Positions 26,831 to 39,665 of a DNA stretch of 64,000 nt are shown here, in pieces. Each line of letters starts with the position of its first letter. Within the stretch, counting starts at the first letter, position 1. The DNA lies in NCBI GenBank assembly GCA_034190875.2, contig CM067353.1:40208989-40272988 (forward strand). The letters are read 5' to 3'. The notes below the pieces were generated by a model. The model saw only the letters and a list, made by a program, of their open reading frames with translations, did no database searches and was not told the DNA's origin. This DNA is from Urechis unicinctus (lineage: Eukaryota; Annelida; Polychaeta; Xenopneusta; Urechidae). Both the position numbers and the translations under genes were made by a program.

Positions 26831-28086
26831 TTTCTCCGAATTAGCTGATCTCTCCCTATCCCCATCCATTAATTGTGACCAGAACATTGGCTACATCTGT
26901 TTTCCGTCCGCAGAATAATACCCGTTGTTGTTGTCAACCACGATTCCTTTCTGGTTAAAATCAAGGCCTTATGTTGTTAAATATACTTAGACCTTTAACT
27001 AAAAGGCCTGTCTAAGGTAAGCTCACATATGCGCCTGTGCGTTTTGATCAATGAATGCCATTTAAACGCCCAAACAAAGATGACTGCAAATAATCACTGG
27101 TTGGACATCAATAGATATCCCGGGTTTATGAAGCAAATGGCTAGAACTCTGTGAAGAGATCTTCAGTTATGATAACAAAGTCGATGCCTTTATATCTTGT
27201 ATGTTAGGCAGTTAAATGTAATTGAGAACGAAAGAGCCTTTTGACGTTTCAGTTTATCTCTGTGGAGAACCACATCACGCATTAGTGCATAGCAAGGACA
27301 AATGCATGACTTTTTAACGACAGTTTCAAAAGATACAAAACGTGCGGACTGGAATGCAGGCGCTGCTAGGCATCGGCATTTATGTGAATAGCCATATACG
27401 TCAGTGGGTATTCTGTGATCTTTTTTTTCCGTGAATAGTGGAATATGAAAAGACGATGTTTCGGAGTTCATCTGCTTTTGTTGTCTTACCAGAGTAACAA
27501 CAAATGCGCGTGTAAGTTAATAGCTTGTGATATTACGCGAACATTTTAACTGTCGAAAAATAGGTATGTCATTTGTCATATAATAACGTCGTAGGAAAAA
27601 ATTATTTGACAAGTCAGGCGCATACTCCACAACCAGTTTATAACGGTGCAATATGATTTAGATCTATTATAACTAATGAAATACTGTCGTTGCTGCTATG
27701 AGTGGGAATTACAAGTACATTGCCAGTGTACACAATAATAAACTGAAAATGGGCCCCACATAACGTCATTTCAATAGTAACGAGAACATTGGTAATCCCC
27801 TCCCTGTTTGCTGACTTTTCATTTTTAAAGTTAAACATGTTAAGCTGCGTTCCCCCGTTATAACCGGACTTTAAAGTGGCTTTACCGGCATGAAAAAACA
27901 AGCGTCCTACAACAGTGATATTTCTAAAAGGCCCACTAGAATATAGTTGCCAATATTTGTTACATCCAAACTCTCTTTAGATTCACTATATTACGAATGA
28001 CGTCCATGACAACGTTTTTCAGTGTATAAACCTTGCGAATAGTACTGATTCAACAGATAATACATACGTGCCTGCTACGTCTTAGG
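26831..28086. other. Unassigned stretch between M and P in unit 2
   Basis: Unit 2 lacks block N, which lies between M and P in units 1 and 3. These 1.25 kb occupy its place and match nothing else I could find. Minus-strand frames of 93 codons (27190-27471) and 87 codons (27638-27901) have no motif. A gtaagc donor-like site at 27017 has no open frame before it. Confidence 0.45.
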
Positions 28087-28880
28087 CTGCACGTTAAAGT
28101 TTTCTAAGTGGCAACATTCAATGCTAGCGAATATTGTGTTATTGTCAGAGGCTGCGTGGTTTAAACGTGGTTGGCAGTCCGCTTCTACGCGAAATGCAGG
28201 TGGTGTGATATGATGTACGCATCAAATTAATCATGTCCTATTGGTGTGACGCAATCATCGCCTTTTAAAATAGGATATGCGTACCATTTTCATGGTGATT
28301 AACTATGAAGAATATAGAATAGGGACAATAGGAAATAGATATTTTGAAGAATATGGCAGCACAGGCGCTCGTAATCGGATAGTGCACTGTATGTAAAAAT
28401 CTATGGGGAGACATGTGAGGGAGGTGGATGCGGTTTATTGCGAACTAATGATGGGAAAGAGCCTAAACGATGACGACCACGGCACGAATAGCAGAACCGC
28501 TGTAATTATTACTAAGCATTGCACATAGCTGTATGTCAAACATTAGGACAATATCTTCGAAAAATTTAACAACATTTATTTGCTGCATTTCATAGTCATA
28601 TGCAGCAGTGTGTATAGGGCTGACATCGTTTGTGCTGAGTTTATAGTTCTCCGTAAATATAGCTATCCGCAATACATATTCAAAACCCACATCAGTCGAG
28701 CAATAAGCTTTAACCTATAGGGAACTTAAACACACACGCACGTATCACAACTGACGAAGAGCGATGGATTGGTTTGTATTTGCCCATGCATTTGTCTATC
28801 AGTACCGGCTGATTTGTTGTTCTGGCATTCAAACTCATTAGCTATGATCTCCTCATGGGTCCCTGAACGGTAATGGCCAG
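28087..28880 (+). repeat. Block P, copy C
   Basis: Aligns with 19305-19920 with an extra 235 bases at about 28205-28440. Anchors are ctaagtggcaac near 28105 and aaacccacatcag near 28682. Unlike copy A, it is not followed by a TA array. Confidence 0.85.
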
Positions 28881-31070
28881 CGACCGTTGGGTGATTTCCT
28901 GACGGCGAATTCTCATCGAAAACACATGCATGCATTTATGCGCCGGATATTGCATGACGCTGTACAGTTGTCTTTGCGTGTATGCTGGGTGCCAGAACGA
29001 ACAAACACATAATAGAGCAACTTCATTGTTTAGATAGACATGGGAGTCTTCTGATCTCTGTGGCTATATTATAGCAAGCACAATAGTGGCCTATTTGTGG
29101 TTAATAGTCCAATAAAAAAACTAAAACCATTGTATCAACTTCCCCGCCTCATAAAGCATATCATTATGAACAGCAAATGTCCCCGTAAACATTTACAAAC
29201 TCCATTAGAAGGGTCCACTTACGATATAATATACATCCCGAATTCGGCGATGTGCGAGCCGAGGGAAAATAAATCATCTAAAAGGCTTATAAATAGGGTC
29301 TTTTGTATGAGATCTGGGACCTCAGTCGCTGATTATTAGTCATTTCTATTTCAGTATTATCTTCACAAGCCTCATCAATATATAGCCGTACAAAGTTAAT
29401 ATAAGCCATAAATGAATCTACGATTTGTATTATGTTTTGTATCAGACAAATAGAAAACTGATAAAGCAAATTAATCACTTTATAAGTCAACAAATTCCAA
29501 GAAACTCCTCAACAATGCTCACATCTCTTTTGCAGCAATACAAACGCAGGTGTAGCTATCAAACTATTGCTTCTATTGTTAAGGCTGAGTAAACATTTCT
29601 TTGGTAATTCAACATTGTTCGATATATTTACACAACCCTCATAAATAAAATTGCCCTGATCAATAAGAAACTTAAATACACAAATCGTCGATCATTCCTT
29701 ACAAAATAACGCCGATGTAAAATTTGGGAATACCTATATTTTGGTCACACGTAGCGATCGATGCCTTTGATTATCCGGAAATGCGAGCATGCGGTTGATG
29801 TGACACTAATAAAATACACAGTGGCCACTACCTGTTCTGGCGACTCCTTTTTTGATGAAGATAAGTTAATTAATTTTAGTCCTTATTTATAAATCTTGTA
29901 ATCACAATGATTTTCCATTTCACTTTTGTAGCAATTCAACTCAATTGTATATACAAAAGAGACCTATATTGATGAGGTAACCTGCTGCTTTGAGCGACAG
30001 TTGAGATCAAATACGGCACCAGATCCGCTTGTTTGGCGCTTTTCGGCTTTTTACAGACGATCAAGCTGCAAATGATAGTCACTGTGTGTTAGTTGAAGTC
30101 ATTTCTGTGTTACTTGTGCATTCTGCAGAATCAATGCCTGACCCGTCGATGCACTACATGCATAAATAATCTGCCTTCTCTATATTTTATAACCACCGTG
30201 AATAGAAAGAACTACATAGTACATATGTGCACTCAAACAAAGTAACCATTTAAGCTTTGATGCATCTTTGGAGACGTTTAATCCACCAGAACATCATTAG
30301 AAAGTAAATCAAATTGTTTAACGAGGTTGCAAGATAATCGATATTTAAAGATAGTGCAATACCAAACAACCGATCATAATCCTTATATATGTGGAAGATT
30401 TTTTTCAAGATAGTTGTATGGAGCCGGATATAATTTGGTTTATTACCATATACAAGCGTGGCTTAAATAGTCTGAGATGCATCAGCAGCACAATAGTTAT
30501 AACGGTGCCATAAAAGTTAAGAGTCATGATTTGCCAAGTAGCGCCTGCATGAACGGCATTGGGCAGCTTTGAATATGAACTGACAGACTTATCATATTAT
30601 GTAAAACAAATGTGTCAGGAATATCATACAGGATAATGAATGATCGTATTTGACATGTGGGGTGTTTTTTTAAGCACATTATGCAATGACTATGAATGAT
30701 TCGCATGTAAGAATTAACTTTTATGTCAAATGAGCGCCATATAGTACGCATGTGGTACAGTCGGATATATTTGAGACAAACTGGATACGATTTTAACTGC
30801 AGAATGGTTAAACATAAGCAGGCAAACAAATGATTCGCTGCATATAGCTCGTTGGCTAATGAACGTGTCTTAAGAATGCTTAAAGCTGAGACCAAGATTC
30901 ATTCTTCTGTTTAATGCGTCGAATGTGCGATGATTACCGAACTTACGGTTTATGAAAGCATAATTTCCGTAATAAGACTATGCAGCGAGTATCAACAATG
31001 CAGGAATTCACGGATTGTTCCGCGCAAATACATGGTAAAACAATTGATAGTTTGTGTCAGATTGGAGATT
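28881..31070. other. Unassigned stretch between P and the TA array
   Basis: About 2.2 kb without a match elsewhere in the window. An 80-codon plus frame (29097-29339) and a 123-codon minus frame (30524-30895) are within chance expectation and carry no recognisable domain. Confidence 0.45.
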
Positions 31071-31099
31071 ATACATATATATATATATATATATCTATA

Positions 31100-31162
<63 letters not shown>

Positions 31163-31194
31163 TTATATATACATATATATATACACATATATAA

Positions 31195-31248
<54 letters not shown>

Positions 31249-31257
31249 TATATAAAT
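31071..31257. repeat. (TA)n array in unit 2
   Basis: About 190 bases of TA with TATGTATA and TCTA variants. It lies about 470 bases before block Q, comparable with the TA array about 220 bases before Q in unit 1. Confidence 0.95.
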
Positions 31258-31724
31258 GATGATTCAAAGCAGATTAGCATTAGTATGTTTCTGTATAAAC
31301 TTATGACTATAACAAAATGCGATGCATCAAAACAGCATTTGTCAAAAATTAATACGTTAATGTCAAAATATTTGGAAGCTCCAAATCAAAGTGCGATGCA
31401 TGCAAAAACATTGATACATAAATCCTGCGCCTCAATGAAAACTCAAGTTGATCTCAAATGCACAAACGATGTTGCATTGCGTACATAAACACAAACAAAT
31501 ATGGATCGGGCATACATGACTCAATTCTATGAAATAGGTTATATTAACTTATAATCTAAAAGAATAAAATAGGCAATGTAGTAGTTTGGAATTCAAATTA
31601 AGTTGAAATAACCTTGGAATAGTGCGTTTTGGCAGTTCCGATGCGACTTATGCATGAAATAAAGGAAGCAGTTAAGTTGCTAACTTTAGAAGATGCTAAA
31701 TATTAAATGGTTCATAAACAGAGC
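31258..31724. other. Spacer before block Q (C)
   Basis: About 470 bases of AT-rich sequence. A 97-codon frame begins in the TA array and runs to 31488; it has no independent support. Confidence 0.4.
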
Positions 31725-32790
31725 CAAATATCCGCCAGCTAATCTAGATAGCAGAATATAGGATGTTTGAACTAATATTTCCGCTGGTTAAACTCCTGGT
31801 AACTATAAATTTTTAGTGATGGATGTTTCCATCAATATAAAACCGATTATTCACTCTTACTGCATTATTTATTTTCATGGTATTTATTTTGCCTGCAATA
31901 TTGTTTAAGTAGATATTCTACTCTAGGTGTCTCTAACAATAATATGAGCTCTTGACTGACGACAGGTCAAAGTGTGCGCTGTTAAGAAGAGGCGCTGTGT
32001 GAGATGAGAGAATGCTTTTAACCGAACACTAGAATATATAGACGTCTTTAACAATAATACAAGAGTTTGACTGACGATAGATCAAAGTGTACGCTGTTAA
32101 CAAGAGGCAGGGTGTACCATGGGAGGATGCTTTTAACTGATCATAATATTTTATCGGTCAACAACAATGAGGTACGGTACTAGCTTAGCTGCATTTGTAT
32201 AAACACAATTTATCATCGGCTGTTAGAGGTAATGCAAAGATAAATGTCCTTCTTAACCTATGGTGGTAAACGTTAGAATAGACATAGGTAGCTGACATAG
32301 CATCTACGTCGAATGTTACGGGCGCGATTAATCTTTATGTGGCAATACGAAGTGCAATTAAATGGGGCGATACGAGCAGACATCTTATTGCCTGAAACTC
32401 GAAAACAGGGTGAGGTGGAAAAATACTGTTATCAACAAGACCCATTCTTATTGCTGATGCGATTCACTCTGCTCGGTAACCGCGTGAAATAAAGCATAAT
32501 CATTTGTTTGCCACAACTCCTGACCATGTATGTACACATGTTACTTAAAGCACCCAGATTTCGCTTTATTTAGTGCTGAATCAATTGGTTTATTGGTACG
32601 TTAATCACAGAGTGGTAAAGCCCCGAAGCGTGTCTTTGTTAATGAACTTTTCAAGATGTAACATCCAAGATTACCTAGACCAACTTGCACCCTATTATAA
32701 ACTTATAACAAACTATATAAGCAAATATGAACTGCAATACAGACGCTTGTGTCAATAATGTTGTGACCTAAAAACTAAAGCCCCCACAGC
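31725..32790 (+). repeat. Block Q, copy C
   Basis: Aligns with 20320-21177 and 61885-62785 but is more diverged from them than they are from each other. It carries its own internal tandem duplication (31924-32143). It is joined to block E at about 32800-32868, whereas in unit 1 the R block lies between. Confidence 0.85.
31924..32143 (+). repeat. 115-base tandem duplication inside Q (C)
   Basis: The phrase around the ctgacgacaggtcaaagtg segment (from 31924) recurs about 115 bases later (from 32039) with ctgacgatagatcaaagtg. The other Q copies have a single version. Confidence 0.8.
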
Positions 32791-32867
32791 ATAACTAGAG
32801 TTTGGCATATCAAATGTTATAAATATATGTAAAGGGAAAACTTAGCGTGAGTGCAATACATGCCCAT

Positions 32868-33470
32868 GACAATTTATAAATGTACTTTTGCTTTAATCAA
32901 CTATTTCAGTTGCGTTCAATATGAGTAATGCCAGCAAACGTCTGTAAAATCCTATTGTTGTTGGAACAACGGTGCTAACCGAGAACCCAAGGAATCTAAT
33001 ATAGAGGCAACCATGATCATAATTTCTGCATATATTGATATCAATAATTGGACTCGCCTGGCATCATCAAGCTTGTGCTAGCTCGTCGCGTAACAGACAG
33101 TGAAGAGATCTGATCAACATATACGCGATTAAAGTTCAGGATGGTTCAAATATATGCAGATGTAGTGTTGTTGGTAGTAATCCCAAAGTGAATGCATAAT
33201 TAAGCGTCTGCTACAGAGGCATCTGAACTTCAAACATCATTTCACGGCTATGCTAAATCATCATGTTCAATTTAAATGTGTTTTAACATCATAAAGTCTG
33301 CGGCTGCGCACTAACCCAAATCTCAATACACGGGGTCGAAATAGACTTTAAACATTTTAATAGAGCTGCACTACGTGAAGGCAGGAAGCATTGCAGAGCT
33401 AACTCTGTGGCAGCCTTGCTTTCTATGCTACCAAGTGCATTATGGGATAAACTTATTTCCACCTTCTCAC
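32868..33470 (+). repeat. Block E, partial copy 3
   Basis: Matches 22950-23610 in direct orientation and the reverse complement of the left arm. Anchors are ctggcatcatcaagctt near 33058 and gcaggaagcattgcagagct near 33381. Only the first third of the block is kept before it gives way to block T. Confidence 0.85.
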
Positions 33471-33504
33471 GACATAAAATTTATAAGGCGATCACAGGAA
33501 AAGT

Positions 33505-34196
33505 GAAGCCATCATCCTTTGATTTGGCACGTTGATTGTTGGATCGCGAGTACCGGAAAACAATAGACGAAACGACCTGTGCGTTAGTTTGGTGTTAATG
33601 GGCTGTCCTAACCAAGTTGTTTCAGTAAACCAATGAACCTATAGAAAGGGCGGCAGAAACAGGCACGTTTTTATGGCGCAGACAGAGCTCCATAAATTCG
33701 TGGTAATAAAAGTCCAATAGAACTTCAATAAATACAGACTGAGGGTTGTAAAGAAACAAACTTGTATTCAATTGACAAACGCATGATCCAAAGTATTACA
33801 GCAGGGAGCATATAAAACATGCTGCAGTGCCAATTACGCAGACAGCTGCGCTTCAATCGTCAGTTATTGGCAAATATTCCACAGAGTATTGCAGTATAAA
33901 TTTAAACGCAAAAACATCTACTGCCTCACACAATGCCCCATTTAGTTTTGCCATTGTGAAATGAATTTTTGGTGTAATACCACTAGTCGATAAATTTGAT
34001 GTTGTCTGGAATCGAGAAATTTAGTTGCCACAATATGCTCAACGATCAGGATCCTTTCCTTCATCGTCTCGACATGCGACTCTTGGCAGACAGGTTGTCT
34101 CCTACAAGTCGCCTTTTATGGAATGCGAGAGGAAAGGGTGCGTGTATTCTAACCACACACCAGCGGTGGTAGGGTATCTATGCAATAATGTGAATT
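33505..34196 (+). repeat. Block T, copy 2
   Basis: Reverse complement of 5252-6022. The order E then T here mirrors T then E on the left of the window, which indicates a larger inverted duplication rather than two separate events. The 64-codon frame at 34025-34219 partly aligns with the 80-codon minus frame in copy 1. That frame is not maintained well enough to call a gene. Confidence 0.8.
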
Positions 34197-37100
34197 TGAA
34201 CATGAATTTCAATAAATAATATCTGCATACATATGCATTCCAAGTGATATATATATACATTTGCTCCCACAAAGCGATTTTAACCGGCAATATAATATAG
34301 TTTCAATATAAGACCTTTTGGATATGCTAAGAAAAGGTTTTATCAAAATCGACGTTTTATGCGCACTTGCAAATAACTTCAAAATAAAGATGAGTATAAT
34401 TCGTTTCTAGGTATTGAATTTGTCTTATTGATGCAGGTTATTTGCTGTAGAATATTTCATAGGACGTTTGGATTTTTTAAAGTTACCTCAAACAATAGAA
34501 ACAAATTATTTTCCATTTGAATCGCTATTTCTCTTCGATGATGCATCGATTCATGACTTGCGTAGTATCACATGCAAGGTTCCAATTTGGTTACAATTTG
34601 CTGAACGATGCAATTATTGGTGATAGGACGTTGAAAGACCATCAAGAACATGCAAAATATTTTGGTTTTGACTGTTAGTATTGATGTTTCATTTCGGCTT
34701 TAAAGTATAAAATGTAACTTTCGCAATACATTGTTGTTGCAGTGGATTACAAATTATGAATATGGTGTAATCACAAGTCATTGACAAATATTATGAAAAC
34801 AGTCAATGGGAAAATATGACAACATTCTGGCCATAAACGTTCCATTAGTTAATTGTCATGAATATGCATTCGCTGGCGAACGTTTTCGTACGTCAAGAAG
34901 GCCCAGAAGACCTCTTCTTCCATAGCATTGGTTAGTAAATACATATGCTGCGGTACTGGTCTCTGTGGTGCATTAAAGCGATAAATGTCATTAGCCTGAG
35001 GTCATATTTGAGTACTGATGTGCATCAGCGCTATTGATTGCAACGACTGGCTTATATTCATAGCATGCCTTCCCCTCTCTTCGAATCAACATGCCCAGCA
35101 TTATCAGCGATCTAACGCGACTGGTGCTTTGCATTACCATCCCCATGTCAAACACTGATACAAACGGGTCTTAAAACCAAGGCGAGGATGACCCCGTGAT
35201 ATTGTGGCGTAATTCTACGCCCGTTGCTAAAATATGACCAATGTCAGTTGGACACAACCGGCTCTGCATTAGATATGGACATCAATACGTTATGCTCAGC
35301 GCATATTATCATTTTGGAACAGAGATACTTTACGAGGTTTGCTGTCGATGTCGGTAATGCGGTTTTAATTGCTGGTTTCTCTATCATGAATGAAAGTGCC
35401 TCACTCTCCCTTGTTTTAATACATCTTGGCACATAGCCTATCGTAGATTACTGATGATAATTAACTGAGTATGCATTGCTGAAGTATCAAATATTGGTTT
35501 GAAGCCTGTCAAAACGTATGTTGACATCTTCAAAAGCACATATTTGTAGCACGAAATCACGCCATGGACGAAATAATAAGTAAATGACGTTATAAACAAA
35601 CGAGCAGATCTTATGAATGTACTCATATACTGCTGCGTGATATACAGATATGATTACATAACACAAGACTTTCATGTTTCCAGTTAAGACCATCCGATAA
35701 GTCCCAATGAGACTTTGTATTCTGCTATTTACAAAATTGCAGGCTATCGGAGAAACGGTATTTGATCTGTCCCCTGCTAGCTTGGTATGGGTTCACATGG
35801 CAGTTATAAATTAACAATGAGTATAAAAGGATGGCTGACTACATCTATCGTATGTGTTTGTCCTATATAATTCAGACAGTAGTTGATCCAACATTGGCCT
35901 TCAAACATTTGCCACAGTAAATAATTTGACAACTTTTACGGCCCCACTATTTTGCTACACCTGCTGGTTGGCGACCGAGAGTTACTGGAACGTATTCAGT
36001 GTCGATGTTAGCATTTTGCGCCCAGGCATAGAATACAATCGCGTTTTTGTTGGTGTGTCACATTGTATTATACAGCAATGCTAGCAAACAGCCCCACTGC
36101 TTAGAAAACTGTAAAGTTTCAAGCACAGTTTCAACTGTTTTTCAGCCGATTCACGTGTTCGTTTGCCGTTTATTTCTCACCAAACGTGTGCATAGTTTGT
36201 GCGTGTTGTTCACACACGCTGATAATATACATTATATCTCAATCAGGAATTACATGTAGTAAATTCCATTGTAATTTCTTCTGCTCAGCAAAAAAACCAC
36301 TATTGAACACTAACCAACCCAACTGTATTATTAAGCGCTGCTTATATTTAGCCGTAGAGCGCAGCCCTTCCATGCAAACATATATACATATATACCAAGG
36401 TGCTTAAAAGTACCCACAAGTCTAATCGAACGTAGTGGAGCGTAGACGCAGGTAGATGTAATGTTGTGATACTTCCACTGCCACTGATTCCGGTGACATT
36501 GAAGAGACTATCACAATTAGTAGCGTATGCATTATCATTGATATCGTATATCAAATGTTTAAAATATCATTAAACAGTATGTATACCTTACATTTTAATA
36601 ATAATGGAGATAAATTTCATCGATTTTAATCCTTCCAGTATGAGATGTTATTTGTTTGACGTCGGTTTATATACTAAGTTGATTTAACCAATCTGAACAC
36701 AGAAAACTGAACCCAATTCCTTTTATCGTTTGGTTATCTACAATCCACCACATATCTCGTATCTGGCAGAATTAATATAGGTAACGGTCGATATACTGGC
36801 ATATGATATATTGCTGTCTGCTGTAACAAGGAGAATTAAAGGTTAAAACGAACGTTATATCTACGGGCTGTGTTAGTACGAGCAGGCTGCTTTAGTCGCA
36901 ATGGTGAAATCTTCAACAGATGAGGGCATTAATGACTGATGGTTTATTATTTGAATTCCAACCAGTTATCTATATAGGATTTTATCTGAGCGAGACATGG
37001 CAGGTGGAGCCTTTTTGCATTAATATTAGTCTTGTATGTATGTTACAGTAAATATATCATAATATTTTCAGAAAACCGAATTTGTATAAAATATCTGATA

Positions 37101-39392
37101 ATTCGGCTAACAATTGCATGCTTATATATAGACACGCGCTAAAACGTTCCAATGTGACTCTTCTAACATTTTGTTGTGCATTGTGACATAAAATAGAGCT
37201 AAGTGACAAGTCTATACTTAGCAAAGGCAACGAATGTTAAGTAGTTCTGCATACTGCCCAATAAGAGCTAGTTTAACATTTTACCAGGCTCTTGTTATAC
37301 ATAATGCACGGAAAGAATTTATCAATAGGGCTTTAAACTTAGTTGCTTAGAATACACTCACTGTTTGTAATTACCACTTATTGCGTATTAGTGAGCCGCA
37401 CGTGTCTACAACATAACGTATATCCCCGTTTGTATAGTTGCGATAAAACCTTATTGATAGCTACAGGCATACCCAAGTAAACAAGACTGAAATAATGTAT
37501 GCATTGCAATGTCATAAAAGTATAAAACAATGACTGTGCTCTCCACATTCTAAACATCGCTAGCTTTGTTGAGGTAAGCAACATCAGCGTGATTATTACC
37601 ATGTGATAAATGCATCCCGATACATCATCCTACGTTACTGTGTACATTGGCATGCAAACATTTTTAAATAATACTATGCGAACCACATGTTTGTGTAAAG
37701 CAACTGGTGATTGTTACAAGATCCATCACAAGAATTTGAACCGCTGAGCAATAACCAACGAACAAACCATTTGTGGCAACAAGTCGAAAACTAAGCGATG
37801 GTTAATGCACAATATCCGCACACTATTCAACAAATTCATTTGATCGCACTCTGATCGGGAAAGAGTTGTGCGTCTTGCTGTTGACGTTCTGGAAGCTTTT
37901 ATGCTTCTTGGTTAAGATTCTGATTTATGATATACAAATAGGAATGCATATTTTATATTTGTTTGTTTGTTTATTGCAAATATATTACTGGGTCATATAT
38001 AAATCAAACCGCGCGAATGACGCAGCAAGATGAAAACCGTACGCAAATAGATATAGATAGATTTTGCCTTTGTAAGCTGAACAAATTTTCGATATTCTAA
38101 GATCTTGACATACACAGCCCCATTTAAGGAACCATAGATAAATATCCGCTTTCATTGCAGCCAATTGTGTTGGTGAGAAAAGCATGGTCGTGCTATGCGC
38201 ATTTAGTGCAAAGGCGAAACATCGCATATGCGACACACTTCTCATCTATATGTATATCAATTAGTCTTTTCTTATACAAATTGTTTAAGTTGGGTTTTAT
38301 ATATTGCACATCACTTGCGCTGCTAACTAATATTGGAGTTATATCTTTGACAAGGCACATGATTACATGATTATATTAACAACATCGCATCCTATCATAA
38401 TTTTGGTACTTGGTCCTGCACCATTTTAAAACGCCCCTGCAGATAACACAAGCACTCAAGGCAATTGAAATCGACAATGTAAACATGCTGCTGTGACACA
38501 ATGTAAACCATATGTAGATCTGTCATACAATTCCCGCAAATGACGAACGCTGGCGATGAATCAGAGTATCATATGGAAACATCGACTGATATATCGTCCT
38601 CGGCTGGTCAGTATTTCGACGATAAATTATACGTATTCATTACTGTTCCCCGAGTAATTTAATATCGTGGTATTGTTATTCTTATATATTAGCGAAAGTT
38701 ATGTTGTTCGAAAGACCGATAAAATGTACCAGGTATTAACTGGTGCACAGGTATCGACATCAATGCGTGCATATATAGCTCAGAACGATCAGCATGATTA
38801 CATTTTTGGGCTAAAATATTCTTTGTTCAAATTATATCGTGCATACTGAGCTACATGGTCTTTGGGAATATCACACAACTAGTAAGCAAATGTCAGGTGT
38901 TATATTGTAAATACGGATGAGTTATTGCTTCAGTGATCTATCAAATCCCCCCGGTTATTACGAACGGCAGCAATGACAATTCCCTACCCTGCCCGTAACA
39001 TCCGATAATAGTTATCATTATATGCGTTCAGCCACCCGAGTATTAAGGGGTGTTTAAGTAGACACACTGAATCAGAGCCAGTTATTGTGCTGCCTTCTGC
39101 GCTTTTCGATAGCTTTCATTAATTCAAAAGTCTGTTACCCAATGTACAAAGTCCTGAGTGCTTAATTGTCTGTAACTCCAATATTATGTTAGTGATTTAC
39201 AGTTGTCGCTAATGCGCGGTCCAGTGCTCATTGTATAGCTTGATGTGCAAGGAGAGAAGGCAATGCACAATGATAATCGGATTAGCGCGCACCTCAGTGG
39301 ACAAACCCGATTGTCCCCTGTATAATTCTCTGATGAAGCGGTCATAGTGAAGCCTATGAACACTATTAATCATCGATCATTTTCGCAATGTT
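34197..39392. other. Unassigned AT-rich DNA, no gene seen
   Basis: About 5.2 kb with no long frame (largest 86 codons), no microsatellite and no copy of any block. A short (TTTG)n run lies near 37962-37975. Nothing functional can be supported. Confidence 0.5.
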
Positions 39393-39635
39393 TTATTTTG
39401 TGTAATATATCTTAATGCCGTCGGATATCATGATCATAATATGTGCCGCAATCAGAATACATGAGATGACGGAATGTAGTTGTTTTCCAAGCAGCCCTTG
39501 GCGCTCCTCGTTTGCGCTCATGACACGGATGGTGCCATGAACTAAACAAAGCTGCATAGCTGCAGATGAGCAAATAGAGGAATGCGTATCTTCTGCAAAG
39601 ACCTTCTGTCGGCTCTTTGCTACAACAAACACCAA
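39393..39635 (-). CDS. Possible terminal exon, unknown product
   Basis: On the minus strand a strong acceptor consensus (cacctccatttcccag, ending at plus position 39636) is followed in frame by 80 codons and a stop. The encoded segment contains a charged part (Ala-Lys-Ser-Arg-Gln-Lys near its start, Asn-Glu-Glu-Arg in the middle) and ends in a hydrophobic run (Ser-Val-Ile-Ser-Cys-Ile-Leu-Ile-Ala-Ala) that could be a membrane segment. A second minus-strand frame of 80 codons overlaps, so coding preference is ambiguous. No upstream exon was identified and no family recognised. It may be a chance frame beside a chance acceptor. Confidence 0.15.
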   Translation of the reverse strand: MVFVVAKSRQKVFAEDTHSSICSSAAMQLCLVHGTIRVMSANEERQGLLGKQLHSVISCILIAAHIMIMISDGIKIYYTK

Positions 39636-39665
39636 CTGGGAAATGGAGGTGCAATTAATTGACAT

